Source: Mercurialis annua
Taxonomy: Eukaryota; Streptophyta; Magnoliopsida; Malpighiales; Euphorbiaceae
NCBI RefSeq assembly: GCF_937616625.2
Contig: NC_065575.1
Span: 23,360,001-23,424,000, forward strand
Direction of reading: 5' to 3'
DNA length: 64,000 nt
Shown one piece after another: positions 38,347 through 50,269 of the stretch (its first letter is position 1; every line of letters starts with the position of its first letter). The translations under genes and the position numbers were made by a program. The notes beneath the pieces were generated by a model. That model ran no database searches, was not told the DNA's origin, and saw nothing but the letters and a program-made list of their open reading frames with translations.

Positions 38347-39084
38347 AAGCTAATTGAATCAGGAGCACTGAGGAAATTCATAAACAACACAGAAGAAAAG
38401 GAGCAGCGAAAGGAAGGAGCAGACAATGAAGAGAAAAAGGAAGAAGCAAAGGGAAGAAAGAAGGATGTCGTGGGAGTCGTTAACATCATTGTGGGCGGAA
38501 AAGGAGAAAGAGAAGGAAGGAAAAGACTGAGAGCCGAGATAATGCAGGTAGCTGAACAAGCTGGAGGAAAAGGAGAGACAACAAAGGTCATCATCACCTT
38601 CTCAACGGATGATGGACTGCACGTGAAAGGGCCGCATAACGACGCATTGGTAATAGAAGCAATCATCAACAACTTCCTAGTAATGAAGCTACTTATAGAT
38701 GAAGGATGTGCAGTAAACTTGATGACATGGGAAACATACAAAAGGATTGGAGGAGAACTCGGAAAGCTCAAAAACTGCCCGGTACCGATCATGGGACTCG
38801 GAGGAGCTCCCATCCAACCCAGAGGACTGGCGGAACTTATGATAGAGTTTGGAAAGCGAGAAAAAGAAGAAAAAGAAATCAAGACACTGTTTTCGGTCGT
38901 GGTTATGCCACTAGCCTATGATGGAATACTGGGAAGGCCGTTTCTATACGACTCTGGTGCAATCACCAGCATCCGCTACCTGGTAATGAAGATACCAACC
39001 CCAGGAGGATTAATCAACATGAAGGGAGACCAGGAGATAGTAGCCAAATGCTACACCATCGCCATGAAGGAAACGGAAGGGTAA
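38347..39084 (+). pseudogene. Retropepsin-like (protease) domain of the Tat-like element
   Basis: Open for 246 codons after the TAG at 38344, in the same frame as the zinc-knuckle stretch, so a single stop separates them. The N-terminal part is highly charged (Lys/Glu-rich). Then PHNDALVIEAIINNF, LLIDEGCAVNLMTW, LGGAPIQPRGLAEL and YDGILGRPFLYDSGAITS follow in the order of plant Ty3/gypsy aspartic protease regions (HNDALV, VDTGSSADIL, ILGRP, PTP-GV). The catalytic DTG has become DEG, which should abolish activity. It ends at a TAA and no reverse transcriptase follows, so the element depends on another for replication. Confidence 0.82.
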
Positions 39085-39640
39085 AATGACCACAAGAAGA
39101 AGGTCAAAGAACTGAGGCCAAAGAGATAAAGATAATAGCCTTCATTTTTGTATCAGCTAGCATCTCCATGTCAATTTCAATACAATCACAGACAAAGTAG
39201 CAAAATACAAATTAAAAGCAACAGCAAAATCCGAAGATGTAAACAAATACATATAAAAAGCGACAACAGAGATACATATCTCCTAAGGCAACGGCCACCA
39301 AAGAGGAACATACCTCTTAAGGCAACGGCCAAAATAAAAGAAATACATATCTCATTAAAGCAATGGCCAAATAAAACGGAGAAGCATATCTCCCAAAAAA
39401 AAACAACAACACAACAACGACATGAATCAACAACGAGCGAGCAAGCAAGAAACCAAAAATATCATCGAAAATCTTCCAAGCAGCATAAACGGCAAAGACA
39501 AAACAAGAAAATAAATAAAGAGAAACAGCCAAAAAAGTAGTATTATTAAAACATATGTGCGGCACAAGAGGAGGCCACACTCTCCAACATTACAAAAAAA
39601 ATAATAATAAAAAATAACAACACAAAGAGGGGAAAAAAGC
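39085..39640 (+). other. Non-coding internal region with a 37-41-bp tandem
   Basis: A-rich sequence after the protease stop. At about 39265-39395 there are roughly 3.5 degenerate direct repeats of ATACATATCTCCTAAGGCAA followed by CGGCCA. The reading frame at 39148-39540 is Lys/Gln-rich low-complexity sequence without recognisable domains and I do not call it. Confidence 0.6.
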
Positions 39641-42628
39641 TGTAATACCACGTAATTTTAAGTGAATAAAATATGCCACGAAGTCAAATTTGGATAATTA
39701 AAATATTAAAAATAATATTTTGAGGTTCGAATATTAAGAAAAATATTCGTAAAAGACCTATTTTGTTTGTCGATGAATAAAAATCAAGTTTGGCAATTTT
39801 AGATTGTTAAATTAAATCACGGAAAGTGATTTAATAAATTGGGAGTATATAAATTAAATATAATTGTAAATTTAATTTATAAGTGTCCCTACAAATACAT
39901 CATAGTAATAGGTTTTTAAAATTTAAAATTAGGAATTTAAATTTTAATAATCGGATTTGAAGGGGACTAATAAACCTTGGAAAATTGAAATAAAATAATT
40001 TATAAGTCCCGAGCGAATATTTTTAACGTCAATATTCGCGAAATAATATTAGGAAGGTATCGTCAAAATTTTATGAAATTTGGACGTAGTTTATTTATCA
40101 AGTGGGTCTAATTTAACCCTAATAAATCTTAAATGATTTATTAAAAATAAAGTATAGGTCCCGTGAGAATAAAAATTACGTTTTTATTGTATTTACGAAT
40201 TATGGAATTCATGGTTAAAATTTTATAAAATTCGAAGTTCGTTTTCCGTTTTAGTGCGGACGATAATTAAGAATTTGGATTAAAGTGCGAAATTGAGCTA
40301 GGGGCCAAATTGGCTAATTAGCCAATTTGTATATAAAGTTGGCCATCTTCATTTTGAATATGCAGAATGCATATTCTTTAGGTTTCACGCACAGTAACAG
40401 TGCGATGAACCCTAACTTCATTTCCTCACTGTTTTTGACTCCGATTCTCGTTTTCGACTCTGATTTCTTCGCCAATCAGCAAGTAGACGAGGTAATAATT
40501 ACAAATTTGAATTCGATTATATATAAAACGGTTTATAATCGAAGAAATTACGTTGACCATATCGAACCGATCGAGTTAGTTTAATGTTTAGATTTCAAAT
40601 TCAAATTAGTTTGATGTTTTTGGACGGTTTCGGACGTCGGAATTAGGTCGGAATAGCCCGGGGAGCGGACCCCGAGGCTGTTGCTGTGCGTTCGCACAAA
40701 CCATGGTGTGCGAACGCACACCATGTTTATATGGTGCGTTCGCAGGGCCTAGCCCGTCAGTGCGATCGCACACATCCTTCTGTGCGACTGCACAGCTATT
40801 TTCCAAATGGATTTATCGTATTTTCTTCCTAACTCGAATCGGTCATTAAATTCGATTTAAACGGACTATAAAAACGTAATTTTGGACGTTCAAAAGAGTT
40901 AAATGAATACTAAAAGGAAAAGTATTCAAAATATTAAAACAATAAGACGTTTTAATTAAATTATGGATTATATAAATTGATTAGAGAACGATAAGAATAA
41001 CTTAATAAAGTTATATGACTCTATTAAACATAGGAATCAAGAAATTAGAGTTTTAAAGTTAGTCGTACTCCGATATTAACATTTGATTAAATGTTTAGAT
41101 ACGACCGGTCTGAGACTTCAGACGCAAGAAATTAAAGGAGCAAAGTATTGGATAAGCAAGTTGTGAGTATACTCTATTACTTTTCGATATTCATAAAGCC
41201 TAGTATTTTATATACCATCGGCTATACGAATTGTAACGTGATATGTGTTATATTTGGAAAATATACGTATGTATGTTTTATATGGATTTGTTTGTTATTT
41301 ATTTATAAATATGTTGTGTTTGTTAAGACCTTAAATGTAATAAAGGTATTATATATAAGGTAAAATAAATGATAACATAAGATACACAATAATAATAAAT
41401 AATAAATATAAATACACATAACATATGAAAAGAACCCTCAATAATTAAAGATATGAGGTTAATGCAATGTGTGCTACCACGACGGGACACAATAATAATG
41501 TACTACCTCATGGTTAATCATATTTTGTTAATTTGATTAAATTTGTGCCTCTTATAGATTATTATTAAGTGTTCAAATTATAGCACAGTTTAAGTTAAGA
41601 CTTACCTTACCGGTGAAGTCAAATACTTACTATTACACTAAGAATGTCAGAGCGATTAGTATAATACGTACATAATACATCGGTTGGCTTCGCTATCGAT
41701 GTCAGGCGACCAAAAAACATCGGTTGGCTTCGCTATCGATGTCAGGCGTACAGAATACATCAGTTGGCCTTGCTATCGATATCAGGCGAATAAAATACAT
41801 CGGTTAGCTTTGATAATGATATCAGACGTATCAGGTACATCAGCTAGTTTAGCTGGCAATATCAGGTGATTAGGTCACATCGGTTAGCTTTGCTAACGAG
41901 TCAGACGTATGGGATACATAAGCTAGTTTAGCTAGCAACGTTAAGTGAATTAAATACGTTGGATAGCTTTTCTACCCATGTCATACGAGTGAGGTTAAAT
42001 TAAAGTGGTTATAAGTAGATTGTAATAGTTTATGTACTATTATGATTATATTGACTTTCAAAATATTTTGCATAAATATTTTCAAGTTATTAAAAAGGGA
42101 ATTTTATATAGTGTGTTCAAATAAAAAGAGTTTTGTAAATGTTTTCAAAAGACTTTATTTTACGTAAAGGGACTTTAAAGTGTTTTAGCCTTTATGTAAT
42201 ATTTATTAGTAATATTGTGAACTCACTCAGAAATATTTATATTTCTGACCACGTTATCCATCCAATTTTTACAGGAAAGTTCAGAGGGATTCGATGAAGG
42301 CTTCCAAAGTTTTATTTCCTTGGAAGTCATTTTGTACAAGACATTCAAAGAAGATTTTACATCTTAGAAGTCCGCAGTTGTCTAGTATTCTATACTTATT
42401 ATATAGATAAGTAGTTAAAGCGTTTTAACTCTAATGTTTACAAATGGGGTCAAATGCTTTATGAAAACACTTTATACGTTATGATTATGTTTTAAATAAG
42501 TTATATTGAAACTGTTTGCAAATATTATTCTAAATTGTTATCATAACGTTTTAGGCTTGCTACGGGTTTCAGAGCTACCACTCCCATTCCCTAACGCCGG
42601 TCTCGACTCATGAATTTGGATCATGAAA
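39641..42628 (+). mobile_element. Solo LTR (family B), inserted in the Tat-like element
   Basis: Begins TGTAATACCACGTAATTTTA and ends near GCCGGTCTCGACTCATGA, homologous to the 3' end of the complete relative at 56912-60029 (GCCGGTCGCGATTCATGA). The flanking 5-mers AAAGC (39636-39640) and GAAGC (42629-42633) differ by one base, consistent with an old target duplication. A TATA-like TATATAAAG lies at 40330-40338. At 40685-40795 there is a cluster of GTGCGTTCGCAC/GTGCGAACGCAC palindromic words. No internal coding sequence is left, so it is a solo LTR produced by LTR-LTR recombination, or an element with no internal part preserved. Confidence 0.8.
41678..41990 (+). repeat. About 40-bp minisatellite inside solo LTR B
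   Basis: Roughly eight degenerate units of CATCGGTTGGCTTCGCTATC followed by GATGTCAGGCG and a variable spacer. The first two units are nearly identical; the later ones drift (CAGCTAGTTTAGCTGGCAAT). Confidence 0.85.
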
Positions 42629-42638
42629 GAAGCAAACT

Positions 42639-43123
42639 TCAGCTGCCGGCAGTAGAAGGAGGCAAGCCTTCAATCAACGGTGGCGAAGAAACGCTAGAAA
42701 TAGGCGCAGGAGAAGGCAAAGTAACAACCGAGGAAGAAGACGGAGGCACAACCTCGGAAGAAGGGGTGGCACCCATCAGCGCCTCAAACGCAGACTTTTA
42801 TGCAGCCAAGGCAGAGAGACACTGGTCACGAAATTGGACCAGATCAACGTTATAGACCGGCAATACTGCTGAAAATTTAAAGGAACTACAGCAATAGCCT
42901 CCCCCAGTTGATTGCCCAAGGCCTGGCCTTGCAACTCTAGGCGAGAACGTTCCGCCCCAACTTCTGCCCGATTTAAGCGAACATTACGTAATACGATCCT
43001 CACGCTGACGAAGAAAACGCTATAGAGATTCCACTTGCATACCGCTCTGGTCAAGCTGCTTCTCTAGAGAGGTTGCGAGAACAGTCTTCTCACGAAGATC
43101 GTTCCTCAAAGACTCGTTTGAAG
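42639..43123 (-). pseudogene. Antisense ORF of the Tat-like element, C-terminal part
   Basis: Continuation on the minus strand of the antisense ORF (52617-53187 and 44061-44201). Read after conceptual removal of MITE 2 it gives ESLRNDLREKTVLATSLEKQ, a heptad-rich stretch, up to a TAG at 43020-43022. Further degraded coding-like sequence follows in shifted frames (RAEVGAERSRLELQGQALGN), then SAFEALMGATPSSEVV and a Ser/Pro-rich tail ending PPSTAGS and TGA at 42639. Two more stops (TAA) and at least one shift lie between. Confidence 0.65.
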
Positions 43124-44051
43124 GGCTAATAATCATCCACGGCCCCTGACTTTAGGGGTACCTTACGACAAACCCCCTGATCTAAAAAACGATCAGTAAA
43201 CCCCCTGATCTTTGTGGCGGCGCCACCTAAACCCCCTAAACCCCAAATATGACGAAAATACCCCTGTCGCCGTCTTTTTCAATCAACTGTCATGTTTTTG
43301 AAAAAAAAAACAAATCTGACGGCGCCACGTCAACTGCCACGTCAGCAAAATACCATAAAAATTTCAAACACCAAAAATACCCCTAATTTAATTTAGAAAA
43401 AGACAAAAATAAAATAAATTAACTCAATCTAAACCATTTAATTAACCGACCCAACCACCGCAACCCCACCAACCCACCCCCCGACCACTGCCGGAAAATT
43501 TTCCGGTCATCTTCTCCGAGATAACCGGAAAATTTTCCGGTCATGCTCAGATCTGTTCTTGGAACAGATCCACGCCATGGATCTGTTCTTGGAACAGATC
43601 CATGGTGGATCTGTTCCAAGAACAGATCTGAGCATGACCGGAAAATTTTCCGGTCATCTCAGAGAAGATGACCGGAAAATTTTACAGTGGGCGGCAGGTT
43701 GGTCGGGTGGCGGTGGTTGGGTCGCATGTGGTTGGGTTGATTTAATTGTTTGGGTTAGATACAGTTGGGTTGAGTTATTTTATTTATTTTTAATTAAATA
43801 TGGGGGTATTTTAGGTGTTTTAATTTTTTATGAATTTTTCATGACGTGTCAGTTAACGTGGCGCCGTCAGATTTTGTTTTTTTTTTTTGGAAGTCAGTTG
43901 ACAAAAAAAGACGGCGCCAGGGGTATTGTCGTCCAAAAGGGGTTTAGCGAGCGCCGCCACAAAGATCAGGGGGTTTACTGATCGTTTTTTTTTATCAGGG
44001 GGTTTGTCGTAAGGTACCCCTAAAGTCAGGGGTCGTGGGTGATTATTAGCC
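43124..44051. mobile_element. MULE-like foldback MITE 2
   Basis: Terminal inverted repeats of about 65 bp begin GGCTAATAATCA at both ends and include CCCCTGACTTTAGGGGTACC and TTACGACAAACCCCCTGAT. The flanking 9-mers CGTTTGAAG (43115-43123) and TGTTTGAAG (44052-44060) match 8 of 9. An inner inverted pair around GACGGCGCCACGT is shared with MITE 1, so both belong to one family. Its centre (43480-43685) is built of ACCGGAAAATTTTCCGGT and ATCTGTTCTTGGAACAGAT palindromes. The frames at 43419-43619 and 43559-43981 are artefacts of these palindromes. Confidence 0.88.
43480..43685. repeat. Palindrome cassette inside MITE 2
   Basis: Three types of short palindrome (CCGGAAAATTTTCCGG; ATCTGTTCTTGGAACAGAT; GATCCATGG-centred) are arranged so that the whole cassette is itself roughly an inverted repeat. 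Confidence 0.85.
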
Positions 44052-44060
44052 TGTTTGAAG

Positions 44061-44201
44061 CCCTCAAAAGAAGGATCTCATCCGATTGCCGCTTCTCCAG
44101 CTCCCGAAACCGAGCCAAGGCCGCAGACATCTGCTCAAATTGAGCATCACCCTCCGTCAGAGAATGCTTGAAATTAGAAAGACGAGTCCGATCATCCTCC
44201 A
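44061..44201 (-). pseudogene. Antisense ORF of the Tat-like element, middle part
   Basis: A 141-base fragment between MITE 2 and the CACTA element. On the minus strand, in frame with the piece at 52620-53187, it reads LEDDRTRLSNFKHSLTEGDA and continues to RFRELEKRQSDEILLL, strongly charged and heptad-like, so a coiled coil is likely. It has no stop in this frame. Confidence 0.7.
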
Positions 44202-44214
44202 CACTACTAGAAAA

Positions 44215-44645
44215 CAGACGATTCGCGACGGAATTTAGCGACGGACAGAAAATCTGTTGCTAAAGCCACATATTAGCGACGAATTTAGCGACAGATAACC
44301 TGTCCATCGCTAAATCGTCAAAAAGTTTGTCGGGAGAGTGCCCGCCATTTTAGCGACGGATTTTCCGTCGCCAATCTGTCGCTAAAATGGCGGGATTTTG
44401 GAGGGAAGCTGAGCGCCCTTGTTTTGGTGAAAAGTTAGCGATGGAATTCAAGTGTCCGTCGTTATGTCATAGGGAATTAAAACGGTTCGTTTTCAGTTCC
44501 TTGATTAGCGACGGAAATTCATAGTCCGTCGCTAATTTGTCGACGCACTGTATCATCTGTCGCTAATCGAGAAACTGAAACGAATCGTTTCATTTATGTT
44601 CTAATTTTTAGCGACAGAGTTAGATATAAATTTGTTGCTAAAAAT
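44215..44645. repeat. CACTA left subterminal repeats
   Basis: Many copies of GCGACGGA/TCCGTCGC and close variants (TTAGCGACGGAATT, TCCGTCGCTAA), often as inverted pairs, for example around 44350-44395 (TTTTAGCGACGGATTTTCC with TCGCTAAAATGG). These are candidate binding sites for the element-encoded TNPA-like protein. Confidence 0.8.
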
Positions 44646-44651
44646 TAGAAC

Positions 44652-45641
44652 AAAGGATCACTTTACCCCCCCTGAACTTGGCACAAAGTATGAAAAACGT
44701 CCAAATTAGCAAAACCGAATCACTTTTACCATGGAATTGGCAAAACCGTTTCAAAAACACCCCTACGCTGATGTGGCACCTTAGTTGGAGAGTGAGATTC
44801 TAAATTTAAAATAATTAATCTAATGTAATTAAATATTTAACCCTAATTAATTTAAAACCCATCTTCTTCCACCATCACTATCCTTATTCCTCCACCACCA
44901 ACCACCACCTGAAATTCATAATCCACCGTCCAAACCCATTTGACACCGCCGGTACCGTCGCAGCGGCTGAGAGACGAACTGCTTCGTCTGTCATCTGAGA
45001 GACGAATTCGTCTCTCAGATCTGAGAGACGAATTTGTTCGTCTCTCAATCTGAGAGACGAACTACTTCGTTTCTCAATCTGAGAGACGAATTCGTCTCTC
45101 AGATTGAGAAACGAACTGGGTTCGTCTCTCTAACGAACCCAGATGTGGGTTCGTCTCTCTGACGAACACAGATGTGGGTTCTTCAGAGAGACGAAGGCGA
45201 ACTCCGTTCGTCTTTAGACGAACTCCAATTCGTCTCTCACTGTGAGCAGCTGCCGGAAAAAATTCTGGCAACTACTCATCAAAAATTAAAAAAAAAATCG
45301 TTTTTTTTGCAAAATATTGAAAGAGGTTCTTTATATTTTTAGTTAATATAATTTTGGTATGTAAGGTTTTAAAATTAAATTGTTTTTGTTTAATTATTAG
45401 GGACTAATTTATACAATATTGAAAAAATTAGGATCATTTTAAATATTTCACCATTAAAAACCACCTAGGAAAAAAACCACCCTTAAAACCAGAGAGTTTG
45501 CCTCACTCTCTTAGGTGAGAGTGAGGAGGGGGGTTTTTGTACCAAATTTGACAAGTTCAGGGTAAAAGTGATCCCGTTTTGCTAATTTGAACGTTTTTGA
45601 TACATTGTGCCAAGTTCAGGGGGTAAAGTGATCCTTTGTTC
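44652..45641. mobile_element. Foldback MITE 3 inside the CACTA element
   Basis: Terminal inverted repeats of about 60 bp: left AAAGGATCACTTTACCCCCC then TGAACTTGGCACAA, and right the complement (TTGTGCCAAGTTCAG then GGGGTAAAGTGATCCTTT). It splits one arm of a CACTA inverted repeat (44587-44615 pairs with 44633-44651 plus 45656-45667), which shows the empty site. The flanking words CTAAAAATTAGAAC (44638-44651) and CTAAAACTTGGAAC (45642-45655) match 12 of 14, so the exact duplication length is uncertain and the ends are good to about 5 bp. The centre (44965-45245) is a cluster of GAGACGAATTCGTCTC palindromes. Confidence 0.82.
44965..45245. repeat. Palindrome cassette inside MITE 3
   Basis: Alternating GAGAGACGAA and TTCGTCTCTC words produce several perfect palindromes (GAGAGACGAATTCGTCTCTC at about 45000). 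Direct repeats of CAGATGTGGGTTCGTCTCTC lie near 45130-45180. The minus frame 45074-45271 is repeat-derived. Confidence 0.85.
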
Positions 45642-45655
45642 CTAAAACTTGGAAC

Positions 45656-46778
45656 ATAAATGAAACAACAGGTTTCTTCCTCCCTTTAACGTTTCATTTC
45701 TAAAAATCATAACACAAAACCGCCGCCCACTGCTCTTTGCACAAACCCATCGTTTCCGGCGCAAACCAATCGGTTTCCTCTCCTCTCTGAATATTCTTAG
45801 GTTAGTTTTTAATTTTTGCTTTTGATTTTTAAGTATAGCTGTTTAGTAATTTTTTTTATTTTGCAGAAAATTCCGCCTCCTTGCTGCCACCGCCGTCGTT
45901 CTGCCGCCGCCGCTTGGTCTCCAGCAACTTCGATTTTAAGATTAGGTTATGTTTTTATTAATTATAATTTTTATTAATTTAGGATTAATTATTTAAATTA
46001 TAAGTTTATTAATTACGGTTAGATTAGATTATTAGGATTAATTTAGGGTTACATTTTAATTAATTAGATTTTATTAATTTAGGGTTAATTGTATTTAAGG
46101 CTATTTTTAATTAGATTAATTTAGATAATTAGTAATTAATTTTCTGTTTTCATAATTTTTTTAAATTTTGTTAAATAATTATAATTATTTAAATTATTTT
46201 GTTAATTAGTTAAATTAGGTTCAGTAGTTTAATTAGTTTTGTAGTTTTAAATTTAATTTAAATTAATTATTAATTTATATTAATTAGTTTATATAGATTG
46301 AATAATTAATTAGGGTAAATTGTTAAATTAGGTTATTAAATTAATTAGATTGATTGATTAATTAGGTTAAAATTTTAAGTTAAGTTGTTTAATTAAATTG
46401 TTAAGTTTAATTATTATGTTAAATAATTGTTTAATTAGGATTTATTTAGGTTAAATTCTTAAGTTTGTTAATTGTTTAATTAATTAATTGATTTAATTTT
46501 ATAATTAGTTGGTTAAAGTATATAATTAGTTAATTAGTTAATTAGTTAATTATAGTATTTATTAGTGTTAATTTTGTTATAACTGGATTGTATTGTTGGT
46601 TTGTGCCTTGTAATTTGCTTGCAGGACTTCCCTGAAAAATGGGTAATGCTCATTTTTTAGGGGAAGTTGTGCCAAATTTTTTTTTTAGAAAATTAATGTA
46701 TTTAATTAAATAATAACAAAATATTGAATCTAATTGCTTGATAGGTTTGATAGTCGTCTATTGTTTGCATCGGTCTGA
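45656..46778 (+). other. CACTA 5' leader and AT-rich intron region
   Basis: A GC-richer stretch (45715-45795 and 45866-45930, Pro/Ala-type CCGCC runs) with intron-like boundaries looks like leader or first-exon sequence of the CACTA transcripts. After it, 45940-46780 is very AT-rich with TTAATTAG runs (for example 46520-46555) and has no coding. The words TTGCAGGACTTCCCTGAAAA and GGTAATGCTCATT near 46609-46652 recur at 51448-51493, inside an intron of the second gene. Confidence 0.5.
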
Positions 46779-49700
46779 CATTCTACATCTTTCAAGTCTG
46801 GGTTTGTAAAAGATTATCAAGTCTGGGTTTTTCATGGGGAGGGAAATGTTTTAAATCTCCGTCCTGTTGCACAACTACCGGAGTATGACGTTGACATGGA
46901 ATACAAAGGGGGTGACGAGTTCAGCTCCGTTCAGAGAATGGTTATCGATGCTTCCGGTCTAGAAGTAGTGTTCACGGAGGAGGAACCGAATAATGAAGCG
47001 AAACACTTTTATGATATGATGCGTGCGGCCAAAGAACCTGTATGCCCCGGTAATAGCAAACACTCTCCCTTGTCTGCAGTTGTTAAAATGTTGGACATCA
47101 AATGTCGACATAGTGGGTCAGCAGCTTTAGTAGATGTTGTGACCGAATTTATACAAGAGCTGCTCCCAGAGGACAACAAGATGCCAAAGAACTTTGCTGA
47201 AATAAAGAAGATGGTTAGAGGTCTTGGGTTGCCGGTTGAAGTTATCGATTGCTATGTCTGTAACTGCATGGTTTACTGGGGGGAGAACGCAGAGTTAACA
47301 CGATGTAAAATTTGCAATCAAGAACGGGGAAAACCGCCCCCTGAATGAAATTCTGTGAAAAGACGAGTTAACGTCCCTTATAGGAAAATGTTCTATTTTC
47401 CTATAACTCCGAGACTACAGAGGTTCACCTCCAAGCATATGACGTGGCATGCAGAACACGAGATGGTTGATGGTAAGCTCTGTCACCCGTCACACTCCCC
47501 GGCGTGGAAACATTTCAGTGAATTGCATTAAGAGTTTGTGGAAGAAGTTTGAAATATCAGACTAGGTCTATGTGATGGGTTTCAACCGTTTGAGGCCTTC
47601 GGGCAGCAGTATTCATCATGTTTTTAACTGTTATTGTCCCTCAGCCTCGAAATCCTAAACACCAAATGGATATTTTCCTGCAACCATTGATAGCTGAGGT
47701 GAACCAATTGTGGGAATTTGGAGTCCAGACATTCGACGTTCATAGGCGACAGAATTTCCAAAAGAAAGCGGCACTTATGTGGATAATTAATTATTTTTCC
47801 GCTTATTCTATGTTGTCTGGCTGGAGCACATCTGGGAGATTGGCTTGCCCACACTGCATGGAAAATACGGATGCTTTCAAACAGTCGTGGTTTGATTGCC
47901 ACAGAAAGTTCTTGCCTCATGGTCAACTGTACCGTCATAATACTACTGATTTCCGAAAAGGAAAAAGCGTAAACAAAGTATTCAGACACTCAAAAACCGG
48001 AGAAGAATTATTGGCAGAGGTGGACAGTCTGGGGTTTATGAAGGCATATGAAATTGGGGCTGAGACAAATAATGCGGCGAAGTCGACAGATTATGGTTGG
48101 AATAAAAAAAGCATCTTCTGGGATTTGGCGTATTGGAAAACGAATCTCATTCGTCACAATCTCGATGTCATGCACATTGAGAAAAACGTATTCGACAACA
48201 TTTTCAATACTGTACTATATGTTCCCAGGAAAACAAAAGACCATAAAAAATCTAGAAAAGAGTTGAATGGCATATGTGATCGGCCTGAGTTGGCAAAAGA
48301 TTCGGTTACTGGGAGATTTCCTAAGGCAAATTATGCTTTGGACAGGGACGGAAAAAGGCTTTACTTGAGTGGATTAAGTTAATAAAGTTTCCAGATGGCT
48401 ACGTGTCCAACTTGTCAAGTTGTGTCGATACAATCGGTTTGAAAATGCATGGAATGAAAAGTCACGACTGCCATATTTTTATGCAAAGACTTCTGCCAAT
48501 CGCTCTCCGTGAGCTATTACCGAAGGAAGTGTGGGAGCCTTTTACAGAGCTGAGTATCTTCTTTCGTGAATTAACCTCCACGTCTCTAACAGAGAAAAAT
48601 ATAGATCGTATGAGGCTGGAAATCCCAAAGATGTTGTGCAAGCAGGAACGTATTTTTCCGCCCAGCTTTTTTGACTCCATGGAACATCTACCCGTACATC
48701 TACCGTATGAAGCTATGATGGCAGGGCCGGTTCAGTATCGCTGAATGTATCCATTTGAAAGGTAATATTACTGAAGTTTCTTAATTATGTGTATCAGTAT
48801 ATTAACATGTAATGTTTACTAACTGTGGCATGTGGAATCAGATATTTGATAAAACTAAAAAAAGGAAGTCAGCAATAAAGGGAGGGCGGAAGGAAGCATC
48901 AGTAGCGGATACTTCAATGAAGAAACCGCAAAATTTGCAGATTATTACTTTTCAGAAGGTGACCCAATGATACCTGAGCGGCCGCAAAGGAATGGAGTTT
49001 CTGACATTGAAGTCGACGACGATGTTGACAGACTATCTATTATCAAGCGACACGGGCAATCAGTGGGTGCTTGCCGCAAGAAATATCTTGAAGATGCTGA
49101 GATTGTTGCTTCCTTGACATATTTTCTTTTGATTGTTCAGAAATTGAAAATTACCGAAAGTAAGTGTCAATTACTGTTTTCTTCTTAACTAAAGGGTTTT
49201 CGAAGTCGAGTTGCGCAGAGGAAACCCCGAAATCAGCACATCGCAAATTAAAGCGAAGTTCGAGAGTGACTTTGCCTACTGGTTTCAACAATATGTAAGT
49301 ATTTTACAAAATATATTTCGATTCTTTCAATAAAAAGTTCCTATTTATGATACACTTTTACGCTACAGGTTCAAGATCCAACTATCGATACCAATCCCTT
49401 CATTCTTAGTCTCGCTAAAGGACCTCTTAGATCAGTTAGAACATATAAGGGGTACTGTGTAAACTGATTCAAGTTTCAGACTCAAGCTTATGGGAGGAAC
49501 ATCTTACGATGAATAGTGGAGTCTGCGTGAAGGGAACTCAATATGTCGATAGCGAAAATGACTTTTATGGAGTTCTGTCACACATAATTGAGTTAGAGTA
49601 TCTGGCGCTTCCAATGAAGACGACTGTCTTATATAAATGCGAGTGGTTCGACCCAGCGCAAAATTCTGGCACAATTAGTAACAAAAAATATAACATGGTG

Positions 49701-50053
49701 GATATGAATAACAGAAAGAGATATAATAAGTATGAACCGTTCATCTTAGCCAAACAGGCCGACCAAGTTCATTACCTGCCATATCCGAGTAAAAGAAGGG
49801 ATAAATTAAATTGGTGGGCAGTTTGAGGATAAAGGCAAGATCCAAACTTGACATGCCCGAGGGGATTATCCCGGCCTTTCAAGATGAGACAAAAGAAAAT
49901 CCTTTCGTTGTTGCAACAAACGACAATCCGACATATTTGGTTGATCAAAATGGAGAAGCTAAAGAAGATGGGTTGTTTGTGCCTACTAAAGAAGAAACAG
50001 AAGATGAGTTCATCGCATCCTCATCAGAAAAAGATGAAAGCGACGAACTTTAG
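46779..50053 (+). pseudogene. tnpD-like: TNPD-type transposase (TNP2), degenerate
   Basis: Coding order as in plant CACTA transposases. It starts with the end of the transposase-associated domain (SGFVKDYQVWVFHGE, near 46797-46841). The linker (46896-47348) holds paired cysteines CYVCNCMVYWG and CKICNQERG. The TNP2 core (47350-48382) includes YRKMFYFPITPRLQR, MTWHAEHE, QNFQKKAALMWIINYFSAY, LACPHCM, SWFDCHRKFL and RHNLDVMHIEKNVFDNI. The DUF4218 part (48403-49190) has MKSHDCHIFMQRLLPIAL and FFDSMEHLPVHLPYEAMMAG. The DUF4216 part (49370-49830) has AKGPLRSVRTYKGYCVN, FYGVLSHIIELEY, YKCEWFD and EPFILAKQADQVHYLPYP; an acidic tail ends at 50053. Damage includes a TGA stop for the usual Trp in YRWMYPFER (48742-48744), stops near 47530-47551, loss of about 25 codons before MFLTVIVPQP (47618), and frameshifts near 49500 and 49826. 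A likely intron lies at 48761-48840. Confidence 0.92.
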
Positions 50054-50269
50054 TAGTTTAGTACATTTTTTGTATTAGATTTTTTGCAACTATTATCAGT
50101 TGTAAAAGATGATGTATTAAATAAAAATTATGTTTCTTAATTATATTATTCAAGTGTATACTCGTTGAATTTGAATTTAAATTTCTTAGTTTTATGTTTC
50201 ACGAAGGACTGTATAATTTTGTTATTAAAATGTGTTGGCTGTTTGTGGAACATTTAAAATTGACGTATG

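Noticed and set aside
39148..39540. A 130-codon Lys/Gln-rich reading frame after the protease-like region.
   Set aside because: Low-complexity A-rich sequence with a short tandem repeat. It has no domain, and an opposing frame is open on the other strand.
43419..43981. Frames in MITE 2 (for example from ATG 43559).
   Set aside because: They cover the palindrome cassette and the inverted end; there is no coding similarity.
47624..47989. A 121-codon minus-strand frame within the transposase gene, and similar opposing frames (48462-48680, 49565-49753).
   Set aside because: They are shadows of well-recognised TNP2 coding on the + strand.
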